From Bacteroidota bacterium (GTDB lineage: Bacteria; Bacteroidota; Ignavibacteria; Kapaibacteriales; NICIL-2): a stretch of DNA of 64,000 nt. Each line of letters opens with the position of its first letter. Positions within the stretch are counted from its first letter, which is position 1. This document shows, one piece after another, positions 50,147 through 58,486 of the stretch. The notes beneath the pieces were generated by a model. That model was not told the DNA's origin, did no database searches, and was given only the letters and a program-made list of their open reading frames with translations. Where the stretch lies: assembly GCA_019695345.1 (NCBI GenBank), contig JAIBAE010000001.1:82280-146279 (forward strand). The letters run 5' to 3'. The position numbers were made by a program, and so were the translations under genes.

Positions 50147-53100
50147 ATGGATTACAGACAATCATATTCCGATATAGTTCAGCGTTTAGAGCATACACGT
50201 AGTAAAGAAACGCGGTTTGCTATTGGTACTTCGTTTATGAAAGCCATTGGTGTTTCTGTGTTGTTTTTGTTAGTGCTTGCCATTGCCGAAGCGTTTATTC
50301 ATGCAAGTATGGGCGGCAGAACTGCAATGTTTGTTGTATGGTGTATTGTTACCGGCGCGGCATTGGTCTATTTTGTTGGTACTACTGCTTGGTATAGAGT
50401 GTTTGGTCCGGCAACGCCAAGTATTGATTCTGTTGCACTGCGTGTTGGCAATGCGTATCAGGACATTCGTGATATGTTGCTGAATGCAATGCAGCTTGTT
50501 CCTGTTATCGAGAATTCAGGTGGTTCATCGGGTCAGTTAGCGTTGGCAGTATTTGATACTGTTTCCAAACAAACACAAAACCGCGACTTTGATATTATTA
50601 TAGATAAAGAGCAACCAAAGCGCATTGCTACGATATTTTTATCGGTGGTTATTGGCTGGTTGCTGTTATGTGCGTTTACGCCACTTGGACAGGCAACAAA
50701 TCGGATTATGCATTTCCGTACATCGTTTTTACCACCTGCGCCATTTGGGCTAACAATACAGCCAACGTCGTTACAGGTGTTACGCGGTGAGAAAGTTACC
50801 ATTACCGTAAAAGCTACCGGAACAATGCCACAGCAAGTTACCTTGCAAATGAAAGAAGACCAGCAACAAACCTTTGATGCTTACACATTACGCGAAGACC
50901 AACCGGGTGTGTATACATTTGAGATTCCATCGGTAAAACGGACGGTTGAGTTTTATGCAGAGTCGCCGTGGCTTTCGGAGTTTGTGCGTACCGACATTGG
51001 GCGAATTATTGTAACCGACCGACCTCTTATCCGCTCGTTAAACGGAAAGGTAATTCAACCTGCTTATACAGGATTAGGCGTTCAGCAGTTAAGCGAGCAA
51101 AGTGCAGACATTACGTGTTTAGCCGGCTCGCGTGTGGAGTTGGAAATTAACGCCAATAAAGATTTGAAGTCTGCACGAGTTGTTATGCTTCATTCCAACC
51201 AACAACTATCAACAGATACAACTTCCAAGCTACCAAAATCGGATACAAGTTTTATACCTTTGGCAATTAACGGACGCCAAGGTGTCGGAGCATTTTCTGT
51301 GCATGGTTCCGGTTTGTATTGGATTGAACTTGTGGACACAGAAGGCAGAACCAATGCCGACCCAATACGCTATACTATTACAACACAAACCGACGGTTAT
51401 CCAACAATCTCGTTGCTTGAACCAATTACCGATACACAATTACCAAAAGAAGCCACGATAACAGTTCGCTCTGCTGTAACGGACGATTATGGTTTTTCGG
51501 GTATGAAATTAATGTATCGTTTGGCGGAATCGCGCTATGCTGTACCCGATAAACAGTTCCACGCGGTAAACATTCCAATGGGTAGTATTGGCGTGAGTGG
51601 GGAAGTTCCGTACCTGTGGGATTTGAACGCGCTAGGTATCTCGCCCGAAGATAAGTATGAGTTTTATGTTGAGGTATTTGATAACGATAGAGTTACAGGA
51701 CCTAAAAGCGCAAAAACAAGTACGCTATCTGTACGATTGCCAAGTTTAGATGAAGTGTTTAAGCAAGCAGACAAAACACAAAAAGATGCGATAAAAGAAT
51801 TAGAACAAGTAATGAAAAAAGCTGAAGATGTTGCAAAAGATATGGAACAACTTCAGCGAGATATGATGAAGCAAAAACAAATGCAGGCGGATTGGAAAGA
51901 CAAGAAGAAAATGGATGAGCTGATGAAACAACAGGAGGAGATTCAGCAAAAGGTACAGGATGTTCAGCAGAAATTGGAAGAGATGACTCAGCAATTGCAG
52001 GAGAATAAAGCTCTATCGCCGGAGACTATGCAGAAGTATATGGAGTTACAAAAACTGATGCAGAAGATTGACTCCAAAGAGTTGCGTGAGCAAATGCAAA
52101 AAATGCAAGAAGCAATGAAGCAAATGTCGCCCGAGCAAATGCAAGAGGCAATGAAGAACTTTAAGTTTAACGAGGAAGACTTTAAGAAACAGATTGAACG
52201 CACTATGCAATTGTTGAAGCGAATGCAGACAGAACAAAAGATTGACGAGCTTGCTAAACGTGCAGAGCAGTTACAACAACAACAAGAGCAACTACAAAAG
52301 CAAGCAGAGAACACAAACCCTAACGATAAACAAGCACGCGAAGAACTTGCTAAAAAACAGCAGGCAATGAAAGAAGACTTCCAGAAGCTATCGCAAGAGT
52401 TGAAGGACTTGCAGCAAATGATGAAAGAAGCCGGATTAGATAAGCAGCAGAATGTAATGGATGAGATGAAGAAAGCGATGGATCAGTTGAATCAGGACAT
52501 GACGAAACAAGAAATGGAACAAAGCCAGCAAGACCTGGAAAACGGCGATATGCAAAAGGCGCAACAGAATATGAAGAATGCCCAGCAAAACATGAAGAAC
52601 TTTGCCCAAGGCATGAAGAAAATGAAACAAGAGATGAAGAAGAACCTGAATAAGGAACTTGCGAAGTCCATGCAGCAATCCATGAATGACATGATGCAGC
52701 TATCTAAAGCGCAAGAGCAGTTGATGAAAGAATCGCAGCAAATGGACCCTAACTCCACAAAGTTTGGGCAGAATGCACAACAACAACAAAAGTTGCAGGA
52801 GCAACTGATGAACCTTGCAAACAGGATGAACCAAATGTCGCAGAAGTCCACTGCTATTACACCCGAAATGGGTAAGCAACTTGGCGATGCAATGCGCCAG
52901 ATGCAAGGTGCACAGCAAAGCATGGAACAACGCAACGGACAGCAAGCAGGCGGGCAACAACAAGGCGCAATGAGTTCGATGAATCAAGCAATGCAATCCA
53001 TGTCTCAAGCGTTGCAACAAATGAATGGCAGTAAACCCGGCAGCAGTGGTAGCGAAGGCGAAGATGGCGACCCCACACAACCCGGTGGAAAGAAACCCGG

Positions 53101-53653
53101 GCAAGGTAGTTTTATGCAACGTTTGCAACAAGCTGCGCAAATGCAACAAGGAATTAACCAAGGAATGCAACAGATGCAACAAGGGCAAGGTCGCGACCAA
53201 CAAAGCGAAATGGGACGTCTGCTTGGGCAACAAGGCAAGGTACAAAAAACAATGGAAGAACTTGCTAACGAGCAAAAGCAAATGGGTGGCGATAAAAAAG
53301 CACTTGGCAACTTAGAGCGTATGGCAGAAGAAATGAAAGAAATTCTCTCGGATATGCAAAGCGGTAATGTTACCGAAGAAACTCGACGCCGCCAGGATAA
53401 AATTCTCTCGCGTTTGTTAGATGCCACGCGTAGTATGAACGAACGTGACTACGAAAAAACACGCGAGTCGCGCTCGGGTACAGATGTAGTGCGCAAAAGC
53501 CCCGGTGCGTTAGATTTAAACACGCTTGAAGGCAGAAATAAAGCGTATCAGGATATGTTAAAATCCATGCAACAAGGATACACCAAAGATTATGAAGCAA
53601 TCATCCGTCAATACTTCGAGCAGTTACAAAAGCAAGGCGTAAAACAGCAGTAG
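50147..53653 (+). CDS. Large membrane protein with Gln/Met/Lys-rich coiled coil (DUF4175-like)
   Basis: The product has 1168 residues. The N-terminus has two or three membrane helices (VSVLFLLVLAIAEAFI, TAMFVVWCIVTGAALVYFVG, IATIFLSVVIGWLLLCAF) and then a large beta-rich domain (residues 190-510, DEVTITVKATGT-like strands, DPIRYTITTQTDGYPTISLLEPITD). From about residue 530 to 950 the chain is a long helical region rich in Gln, Met and Lys (heptad-like, e.g. QQEEIQQKVQDVQQKLEEM), followed by a Gly/Gln-rich linker and a short helical tail. DUF4175-family proteins in Bacteroidota share this layout; their role is unknown. Start ATG 50147 is not certain. Confidence 0.7.
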   Translation: MDYRQSYSDIVQRLEHTRSKETRFAIGTSFMKAIGVSVLFLLVLAIAEAFIHASMGGRTAMFVVWCIVTGAALVYFVGTTAWYRVFGPATPSIDSVALRVGNAYQDIRDMLLNAMQLVPVIENSGGSSGQLALAVFDTVSKQTQNRDFDIIIDKEQPKRIATIFLSVVIGWLLLCAFTPLGQATNRIMHFRTSFLPPAPFGLTIQPTSLQVLRGEKVTITVKATGTMPQQVTLQMKEDQQQTFDAYTLREDQPGVYTFEIPSVKRTVEFYAESPWLSEFVRTDIGRIIVTDRPLIRSLNGKVIQPAYTGLGVQQLSEQSADITCLAGSRVELEINANKDLKSARVVMLHSNQQLSTDTTSKLPKSDTSFIPLAINGRQGVGAFSVHGSGLYWIELVDTEGRTNADPIRYTITTQTDGYPTISLLEPITDTQLPKEATITVRSAVTDDYGFSGMKLMYRLAESRYAVPDKQFHAVNIPMGSIGVSGEVPYLWDLNALGISPEDKYEFYVEVFDNDRVTGPKSAKTSTLSVRLPSLDEVFKQADKTQKDAIKELEQVMKKAEDVAKDMEQLQRDMMKQKQMQADWKDKKKMDELMKQQEEIQQKVQDVQQKLEEMTQQLQENKALSPETMQKYMELQKLMQKIDSKELREQMQKMQEAMKQMSPEQMQEAMKNFKFNEEDFKKQIERTMQLLKRMQTEQKIDELAKRAEQLQQQQEQLQKQAENTNPNDKQAREELAKKQQAMKEDFQKLSQELKDLQQMMKEAGLDKQQNVMDEMKKAMDQLNQDMTKQEMEQSQQDLENGDMQKAQQNMKNAQQNMKNFAQGMKKMKQEMKKNLNKELAKSMQQSMNDMMQLSKAQEQLMKESQQMDPNSTKFGQNAQQQQKLQEQLMNLANRMNQMSQKSTAITPEMGKQLGDAMRQMQGAQQSMEQRNGQQAGGQQQGAMSSMNQAMQSMSQALQQMNGSKPGSSGSEGEDGDPTQPGGKKPGQGSFMQRLQQAAQMQQGINQGMQQMQQGQGRDQQSEMGRLLGQQGKVQKTMEELANEQKQMGGDKKALGNLERMAEEMKEILSDMQSGNVTEETRRRQDKILSRLLDATRSMNERDYEKTRESRSGTDVVRKSPGALDLNTLEGRNKAYQDMLKSMQQGYTKDYEAIIRQYFEQLQKQGVKQQ

Positions 53654-53720
53654 GTAATTTTTGTTCTGCCATTACCCCGAACATTGGTACAATCATTATG
53701 ATTAAACGTTGAACTATAGA

Positions 53721-53740
53721 GACGTTCCTCGGAACGTCTT
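53721..53740 (+). terminator. Candidate intrinsic terminator/hairpin
   Basis: GACGTTCC-tc-GGAACGTC then TT. Perfect 8-bp stem, short T tract; the two-base loop makes cruciform-like or protein-site roles also possible. Confidence 0.5.
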
Positions 53741-53765
53741 TACGTATAGTACATTATCATCTGTC

Positions 53766-53797
53766 ATTCCCGAACATGCGGAGCGTGTATCGGGAAT
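53766..53797. repeat. Palindromic hairpin ATTCCCGA...TCGGGAAT
   Basis: 8-bp perfect arms with a 16-nt GC-rich spacer. It resembles short dispersed palindromes found between genes in many bacteria. One copy seen here. Confidence 0.6.
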
Positions 53798-54137
53798 CTA
53801 TCTTCATAGACTGTGTCGGGTGTTAAACGAAGTGTCACTTGATACACAAAAAATAATTCTCATTCTTTTTGTTTTGAGCGATAGCGTACGGCGCGTCAAT
53901 CTATCCTTACTGTGCTTCTCAGAAGCTCCTGTTCCAAACACTCCACCACCAGCAAACATTCGTGTGGTGCAGGATGAGATGAGAACCATCCCGCACCGTT
54001 AGGAAATAGCTGATAAACGCTTGTTTACGCTGAAGCACCTGCAATGCCCATTGATTGCTTTTTCCGTAGATGCTGCTGTGGCTACTGTGCAACAGAAAAT
54101 CATTAGTAAGTTTGTAGTGAATTATACTACTACAATT

Positions 54138-56750
54138 ATGGTATCGCATCAGTATTCGATTGAAGAGCTGTTTGAATTGTTGGATACTTCTGCCAATGGT
54201 TTAACGCAAGCACAAGCAGATGAACGTTTGGCGCGGCATGGTGCTAACGAGTTGATTGAGAAGCAAGGAAAATCGTTGCTTGGAATGTTCCTTGACCAGT
54301 TCAAGGATTTTATGATTATTGTCTTGTTACTTGCTGCCATTATTTCGGGTGTATTGGGCGATGTTGTTGATTCTATTGCCATTGTTGTTATTGTGATTAT
54401 TAATGCTGTAATTGGTGTATATCAGGAGTTTAAAGCTGAGAAGGCAATGGCGGCATTGCGAAAAATGGCGGCGCAAACTGCAACAGTACTGCGTGACTCA
54501 AATGTATTTGAAATACCTGCCCGCGAGATTGTGTTAGGAGATGTTGTGATACTTGAAGCAGGACGAGTTGTTCCGGCTGATATACGCTTAACATTTGCAA
54601 GCCAGCTTTATGCCGATGAAGCCGCACTAACAGGGGAGTCGGTTACTGTTGAGAAGCACACCACAACCATTGCCGATGAGTTGATTCCGTTAGGCGATAG
54701 ACACAATATGGTATTTAAGGGAACAAATATTTCTGCCGGAAGAGGCACCGGCGTTGTTGTAGCTACTGGTATGAATACCGAACTTGGTAAGATTGCCGGA
54801 CTGTTGCAAGATGAAGAAGAAGTAAAGACACCACTACAAAAACGACTTAAAGATTTTGGACGTAAGTTAGCCGGAGTAATAATGATAGTGTGTATTGTTG
54901 TTTTTGCCGTTGGTTTATTACGCGGTGAAGAAACTTTACTCATGTTTTTAACAACAATTTCGCTTGCAGTTGCTGCAATACCCGAAGCACTTCCCGCCGT
55001 TGTTACCATTGCGCTATCGCTAAGTGCAAAACGAATGATTACACGCCATGCGCTAATCCGTAAACTTCCCGCTGTGGAAACACTTGGTTCGGTTACATAT
55101 ATCTGTTCCGATAAAACCGGAACGCTAACCCAACAAAACATGACTGCCCAACAAGTGTACTGGAATAATTTGTTGCTGCACATTGAAGACATTGCAACTC
55201 CTACATTTGCTTCCAGTGATTTTGCAACGGCACTTGCTGTTAGTAACGATGTTGCTTTGAACTCCGATGGTACTTTTTCCGGTGAACAAACTGAAGTGGG
55301 GTTGTACAAATTGTGTGCAACCGTTGGCTTAAACAAACAGACATTGGAGCATCAGTTTCCTCGTGTTGCCGAACTGCCATTTGATTCCGTACGCAAATGT
55401 ATGACTACGATACATAAAACCGCGAGTGGATTTGTATCGTTTACTAAAGGCGCGCCCGATTTGTTGATTGCACAATGTAGTACTGTTGCGGTTAATAGCG
55501 AGGTTCTTGCACTTGATAGAACTGCTTTGCTACAAGCCAATGAATCAATGGCAAGTAACGGACTTCGTGTAATGGCTGTTGCCATGCAACATTGGGATGT
55601 TTTGCCACCTGAACTCAATGCGGAAACACTTGAACGTAATTGTACCTTGCTTGGCTTGGTTGGATTGATTGACCCACCCCGACCCGAAGCAAAAGAAGCC
55701 GTAGCACTTTGCAAACAAGCAGGAATTATCCCCGTTATGATTACAGGCGACCATCCGTTAACAGCTACTGCTATTGCTAAGCATATTGGAATTGTAGAAA
55801 GTGATAACGACATTGTGCTTCATGCCGGAGAGTTGGAGCAGATGCAGCAAGATGAACTGACAAGAAAAGTTGATGCAATACGCGTGTATGCTCGTGTGGC
55901 ACCAGAACAAAAACTGCGTATTGTAAAAGCATTACAAGAGCGCGGACATTTTGTTGCCATGACGGGTGATGGGGTAAATGATGCACCTGCGCTTAAACGT
56001 TCCGATATTGGTATTGCAATGGGTATAAACGGAACAGATGTTTCCAAGGAAGCGGCAGACATGATTTTAGTGGATGACAACTTTGCAACGATAGTAAATG
56101 CCATCCACGAAGGCAGGCGAGTGTTTGATAATATTAGTAAGTTTATTAAGTATTCCATAACCGGAAACACAGGAAAGGTTCTTACTATATTTTTAGCTCC
56201 ATTGTTTGGATTGCCAATGCCCCTAATTCCAATTCAGATATTATGGATTAACTTGGTTACAGATGGGTTGCCGGGTTTAGCATTAGCTGCCGAGCCTGCT
56301 GAAACTGATATTATGAAGCGTAAACCTCGGCATCCAACACAGCCAATATTTACAAAGGGCATGGCTTGGCATATTGTGTTTATTGGAACATTGTTATGTG
56401 GAATTGCAATTGTTACTCAAAGTGTGTTGATTAAACATCAAAACCCGCATTGGCAAACTATAGTTTTTACGCTTTTATGTTTTAGTCAAATGGGACAGGT
56501 ATTAGCAGTACGGTCAGGTAGAGATTCGATATTTACTTTGGGGTTGTTTTCTAATACTTCGCTTGTTTGGGCTATTGTTAGTACCATTGTATTGCAGTTA
56601 TGTACAATCTATATTCCGTTTATTCAGGGAATATTTCATACTCAGGCATTAACATGGCAAGAGTTGATTGGTACAATGGCAGTTTCATCGTTAGTGTTTA
56701 TTGCTGTAGAAATTGAAAAGATGTTTAGAAGAAAAGGATTAATCCGTTGA
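54138..56750 (+). CDS. Calcium-type P-type ATPase (PIIA/PMCA-like)
   Basis: The product has 870 residues from the ATG at 54138; an upstream in-frame codon adds 39 residues that look non-coding. It uses ATP to export a divalent cation, probably Ca2+. Domains: N-terminal cation-ATPase region (SIEELFELLDTSANGLTQAQADERLARHGANEL); actuator TGE in AALTGESVTVE near residue 170; phosphorylation site CSDKTGTLTQQNMT near 325; hinge MTGDGVNDAPALKRSDIGIAMG near 605. Ten predicted helices; the PEALPAVVTIALS (TM4) motif fits calcium pumps. An outer-membrane-type gene overlaps its stop. Confidence 0.92.
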   Translation: MVSHQYSIEELFELLDTSANGLTQAQADERLARHGANELIEKQGKSLLGMFLDQFKDFMIIVLLLAAIISGVLGDVVDSIAIVVIVIINAVIGVYQEFKAEKAMAALRKMAAQTATVLRDSNVFEIPAREIVLGDVVILEAGRVVPADIRLTFASQLYADEAALTGESVTVEKHTTTIADELIPLGDRHNMVFKGTNISAGRGTGVVVATGMNTELGKIAGLLQDEEEVKTPLQKRLKDFGRKLAGVIMIVCIVVFAVGLLRGEETLLMFLTTISLAVAAIPEALPAVVTIALSLSAKRMITRHALIRKLPAVETLGSVTYICSDKTGTLTQQNMTAQQVYWNNLLLHIEDIATPTFASSDFATALAVSNDVALNSDGTFSGEQTEVGLYKLCATVGLNKQTLEHQFPRVAELPFDSVRKCMTTIHKTASGFVSFTKGAPDLLIAQCSTVAVNSEVLALDRTALLQANESMASNGLRVMAVAMQHWDVLPPELNAETLERNCTLLGLVGLIDPPRPEAKEAVALCKQAGIIPVMITGDHPLTATAIAKHIGIVESDNDIVLHAGELEQMQQDELTRKVDAIRVYARVAPEQKLRIVKALQERGHFVAMTGDGVNDAPALKRSDIGIAMGINGTDVSKEAADMILVDDNFATIVNAIHEGRRVFDNISKFIKYSITGNTGKVLTIFLAPLFGLPMPLIPIQILWINLVTDGLPGLALAAEPAETDIMKRKPRHPTQPIFTKGMAWHIVFIGTLLCGIAIVTQSVLIKHQNPHWQTIVFTLLCFSQMGQVLAVRSGRDSIFTLGLFSNTSLVWAIVSTIVLQLCTIYIPFIQGIFHTQALTWQELIGTMAVSSLVFIAVEIEKMFRRKGLIR

Positions 56751-57319
56751 TAACGAGAAATAATATACTAGTAGCGATAGCAATCTTTATGTACAGCTAT
56801 TCACTTTTTGCGCAAAGTGAACCACGTTGTATGGTAGGCGCAACGTGCGGGTTGATGACGGAGTTTGCAAAATCTGTCAACGAAAAAGTTGATGTAGGCC
56901 CGGGCGGTTCTCTCTATGCAACATGGCGGGTTGGTAGTAGTTCGGGGTTATCGCTGTCGGCACAATATCAATATCTCCGCAGTACATTTGGTGCATTTAA
57001 CAGCCACGAAGATGTGGAAGCCCAATACGGAATGTTTGGAGTACGGTTTGATGTTGCCAATACCCGCGATGCGTGGGTTCCGTATTTGGCAACAGCGTTT
57101 GGTTTTGGCAAAACAACCAACTTTGTACGCGAGGTGTGGTGGGATACAACTTCTAAATATATACAGCAAACCGTATCTACTACGGCCATCACGTTTGCTA
57201 TTGGGTGTAACGTGCGCCCATGGCAAAAAAGTGGTATTACAACAGAATTTAGGACATTTGTTGGCGAAGACAGCGGACTAACCTTAGGTCTGTTAACCGG
57301 GTACTTTATAGAATTTTAG
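56747..57319 (+). CDS. Outer-membrane-type small beta-barrel protein
   Basis: The product has 190 residues. A TTG start at 56747 overlaps the ATPase TGA (TTGA) and yields a complete signal peptide (MITRNNILVAIAIFMYSYSLFAQ in part); the next ATG at 56790 would cut the signal short, so TTG is preferred. The mature part alternates hydrophobic and polar residues (GPGGSLYATWRVG, LSLSAQYQYLRS, AQYGMFGVRFDV, WVPYLATAFGFGKTT, ITTEFRTFVGED) and ends LLTGYFIEF with a terminal Phe, typical for outer-membrane barrels of the OmpW/OprF-like size class. Transcriptional coupling to a P-type ATPase is unusual; a shared metal-related role is possible. Confidence 0.7.
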   Translation: MITRNNILVAIAIFMYSYSLFAQSEPRCMVGATCGLMTEFAKSVNEKVDVGPGGSLYATWRVGSSSGLSLSAQYQYLRSTFGAFNSHEDVEAQYGMFGVRFDVANTRDAWVPYLATAFGFGKTTNFVREVWWDTTSKYIQQTVSTTAITFAIGCNVRPWQKSGITTEFRTFVGEDSGLTLGLLTGYFIEF

Positions 57320-57351
57320 CCCAAAACCATGGCCAAAACGGCATCTCTCCG

Positions 57352-57359
57352 TATCTTCG
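57352..57359 (+). promoter_or_regulatory. Candidate -7 box TATCTTCG upstream of rpsD
   Basis: One base from TAnnTTTG, sharing the form seen before manC and the L31 operon. 98 nt before rpsD. Confidence 0.35.
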
Positions 57360-57457
57360 CGGCTCAAATTGATGCACGTACCCCTTTTACCACCTTTTGG
57401 TACTGAGGCGAATGTTGCACAAAAGTTGTTTTGTTTCATCTTTTGTAGCGTGGTACA

Positions 57458-58060
57458 ATGAATTATACCGGACCAAAGGTCAAATTGTCGCGTAAAGTGG
57501 GTTTTGGAATGACTCCAAAAGCCCGCAAGTATATGGATAGAAAGCCATATGCACCAGGTCAGCACGGCCCTTCTAAAAAACGTGCAAAACAATCCGATTA
57601 CGGCAAACAGTTAGCCGAAAAACAACGCCTACGTTTACAGTATAACGTTCACGAGCGCCAAATGACCAACTATGTTGCCGAAGCAGGCCGCATGGGTGGT
57701 AACACAGGGGAAAACCTTGTTGCGTTGCTTGAAGCACGTTTAGACTCGTTGGTATTCCGTGCAGGGTTAGCACGCAGTATGTATGCAGCCCGCCAATATG
57801 TGCGCCACGGACATATCGAAGTAAACGGTAAAAAAGTTGACATCCCATCATATATGGTTCAACCTAACGAAACCATTCAGGTTCGTGAGAAAAGCCGTAA
57901 GATGGAATGCTTCCAGGACGCAATCCGTACATCGGGTCCAATTCCGTATCTCGATATATCAAAGTCAGACTTATCTGCAAAGTTCCTTTACATGCCACCG
58001 CGCGAAGAAGTGAACATTGTATGCGAAGTTCCACTTGTTGTTGAGTACTACTCACGATAA
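57458..58060 (+). CDS. rpsD: 30S ribosomal protein S4
   Basis: The product has 200 residues. It binds 16S rRNA early in 30S assembly and feeds back on its own translation in many bacteria. Visible: N-terminal MNYTGPKVKLSRKVGFG (no zinc cysteines, hence the zinc-independent type), PYAPGQHGPSKKRAKQSDYGKQLAEKQRLR, and the S4 RNA-binding domain (RLDSLVFRAGLARSMYAARQYVRHGHIEVNGKKVDIPSYMVQ). Usually rpsD is in the alpha operon next to rpsK and rpoA; here it is alone. A terminator and A17 follow. Confidence 0.96.
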   Translation: MNYTGPKVKLSRKVGFGMTPKARKYMDRKPYAPGQHGPSKKRAKQSDYGKQLAEKQRLRLQYNVHERQMTNYVAEAGRMGGNTGENLVALLEARLDSLVFRAGLARSMYAARQYVRHGHIEVNGKKVDIPSYMVQPNETIQVREKSRKMECFQDAIRTSGPIPYLDISKSDLSAKFLYMPPREEVNIVCEVPLVVEYYSR

Positions 58061-58085
58061 TCCTTTATCGTTAGAACAATCACAG

Positions 58086-58122
58086 AGCTGTTGGGAGTTT
58101 TCTCTCAACGGCTTTTTTTTTT
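58086..58122 (+). terminator. Intrinsic terminator of rpsD running into family A copy A17
   Basis: AGCTGTTGGGAG pairs with CTCTCAACGGCT (G-U pairs), then ten T. The T tract is also the start of the repeat. Confidence 0.85.
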
Positions 58123-58181
58123 GCTATCGCCTGACCGCGCCGCACCGTGTACAACAAACAGCAATACACATGCGGGAATGA
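58120..58181 (+). repeat. Family A element, copy A17
   Basis: GCTATCGC, CCGCG/TGCGG (one G-U), 31-nt loop. Just after rpsD, same direction. Confidence 0.85.
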
Positions 58182-58486
58182 ACAGTCAACAAAATCCATA
58201 AGCATGCAATAGCGCATACCCTTTTTTGTGGCTTTGCGAAGAAGCGGATATCGGAGCTCAAAACTGACAACTGAATACAAAAGTTGATGCGAGGTAGAAT
58301 GTTCAGTTAACCACTGAACCCCCTTTTTGCAAAACCGCTTTTATCGGTTCAGCGTTCTTATTTCGTCTTGGCTGTCAGTCCATTGTGCGTTGGATTTGCA
58401 AGCTCTTTGATAAATCTTTAGTGTAGCGTTGGTTTGTGTTGCTTTGGCAATGTGCATGCAAAAAGCATTGGCTTTTTCATGTAAGT
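58182..58486. other. Left flank of the type III RM island
   Basis: Contains GTTCAGT-taacc-ACTGAAC (58301-58319), a perfect 7-bp hairpin, and 58455-58481 CATGCAAAAAGC...GCTTTTTCATG, a symmetrical hairpin likely to terminate the res gene and the opposite strand. No gene seen. Confidence 0.5.
58455..58481 (-). terminator. Hairpin terminator of the res gene
   Basis: Minus strand AAAAAGC-caatg-GCTTTTT with flanking CATG arms; T-rich on both sides so it could act in either direction. Confidence 0.6.

Larger units (their letters stand above)
53654..54137. other. Gene-free gap of 484 bp before the P-type ATPase
   Basis: It holds the two hairpins at 53721 and 53766. The rest has no clear coding region; an isolated GCGATAGC at 53879 lacks the family A stem. 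The ATPase promoter should lie here. Confidence 0.4.

Noticed and set aside
51800..53427. Long Cys/Phe/Leu-rich reading frames antisense to the coiled-coil region
   Set aside because: They arise from the CAA/CAG/ATG-rich codons of the plus-strand coil.
53877..53896. GCGATAGC after the DUF4175-like gene as another family A copy
   Set aside because: It lacks the CCGCA/CGGCA stem and tail, so it is probably chance.
53709..54002. A 97-residue reading frame before the P-type ATPase
   Set aside because: It crosses the two hairpins, has no RBS or family resemblance and has odd composition.
679..58181. Family A as attC sites of a chromosomal integron
   Set aside because: Copies follow genes and form stems, but there is no integrase in the window, the genes are core and lie on both strands, and no R'/R'' core GTTRRRY/RYYYAAC sites are seen.
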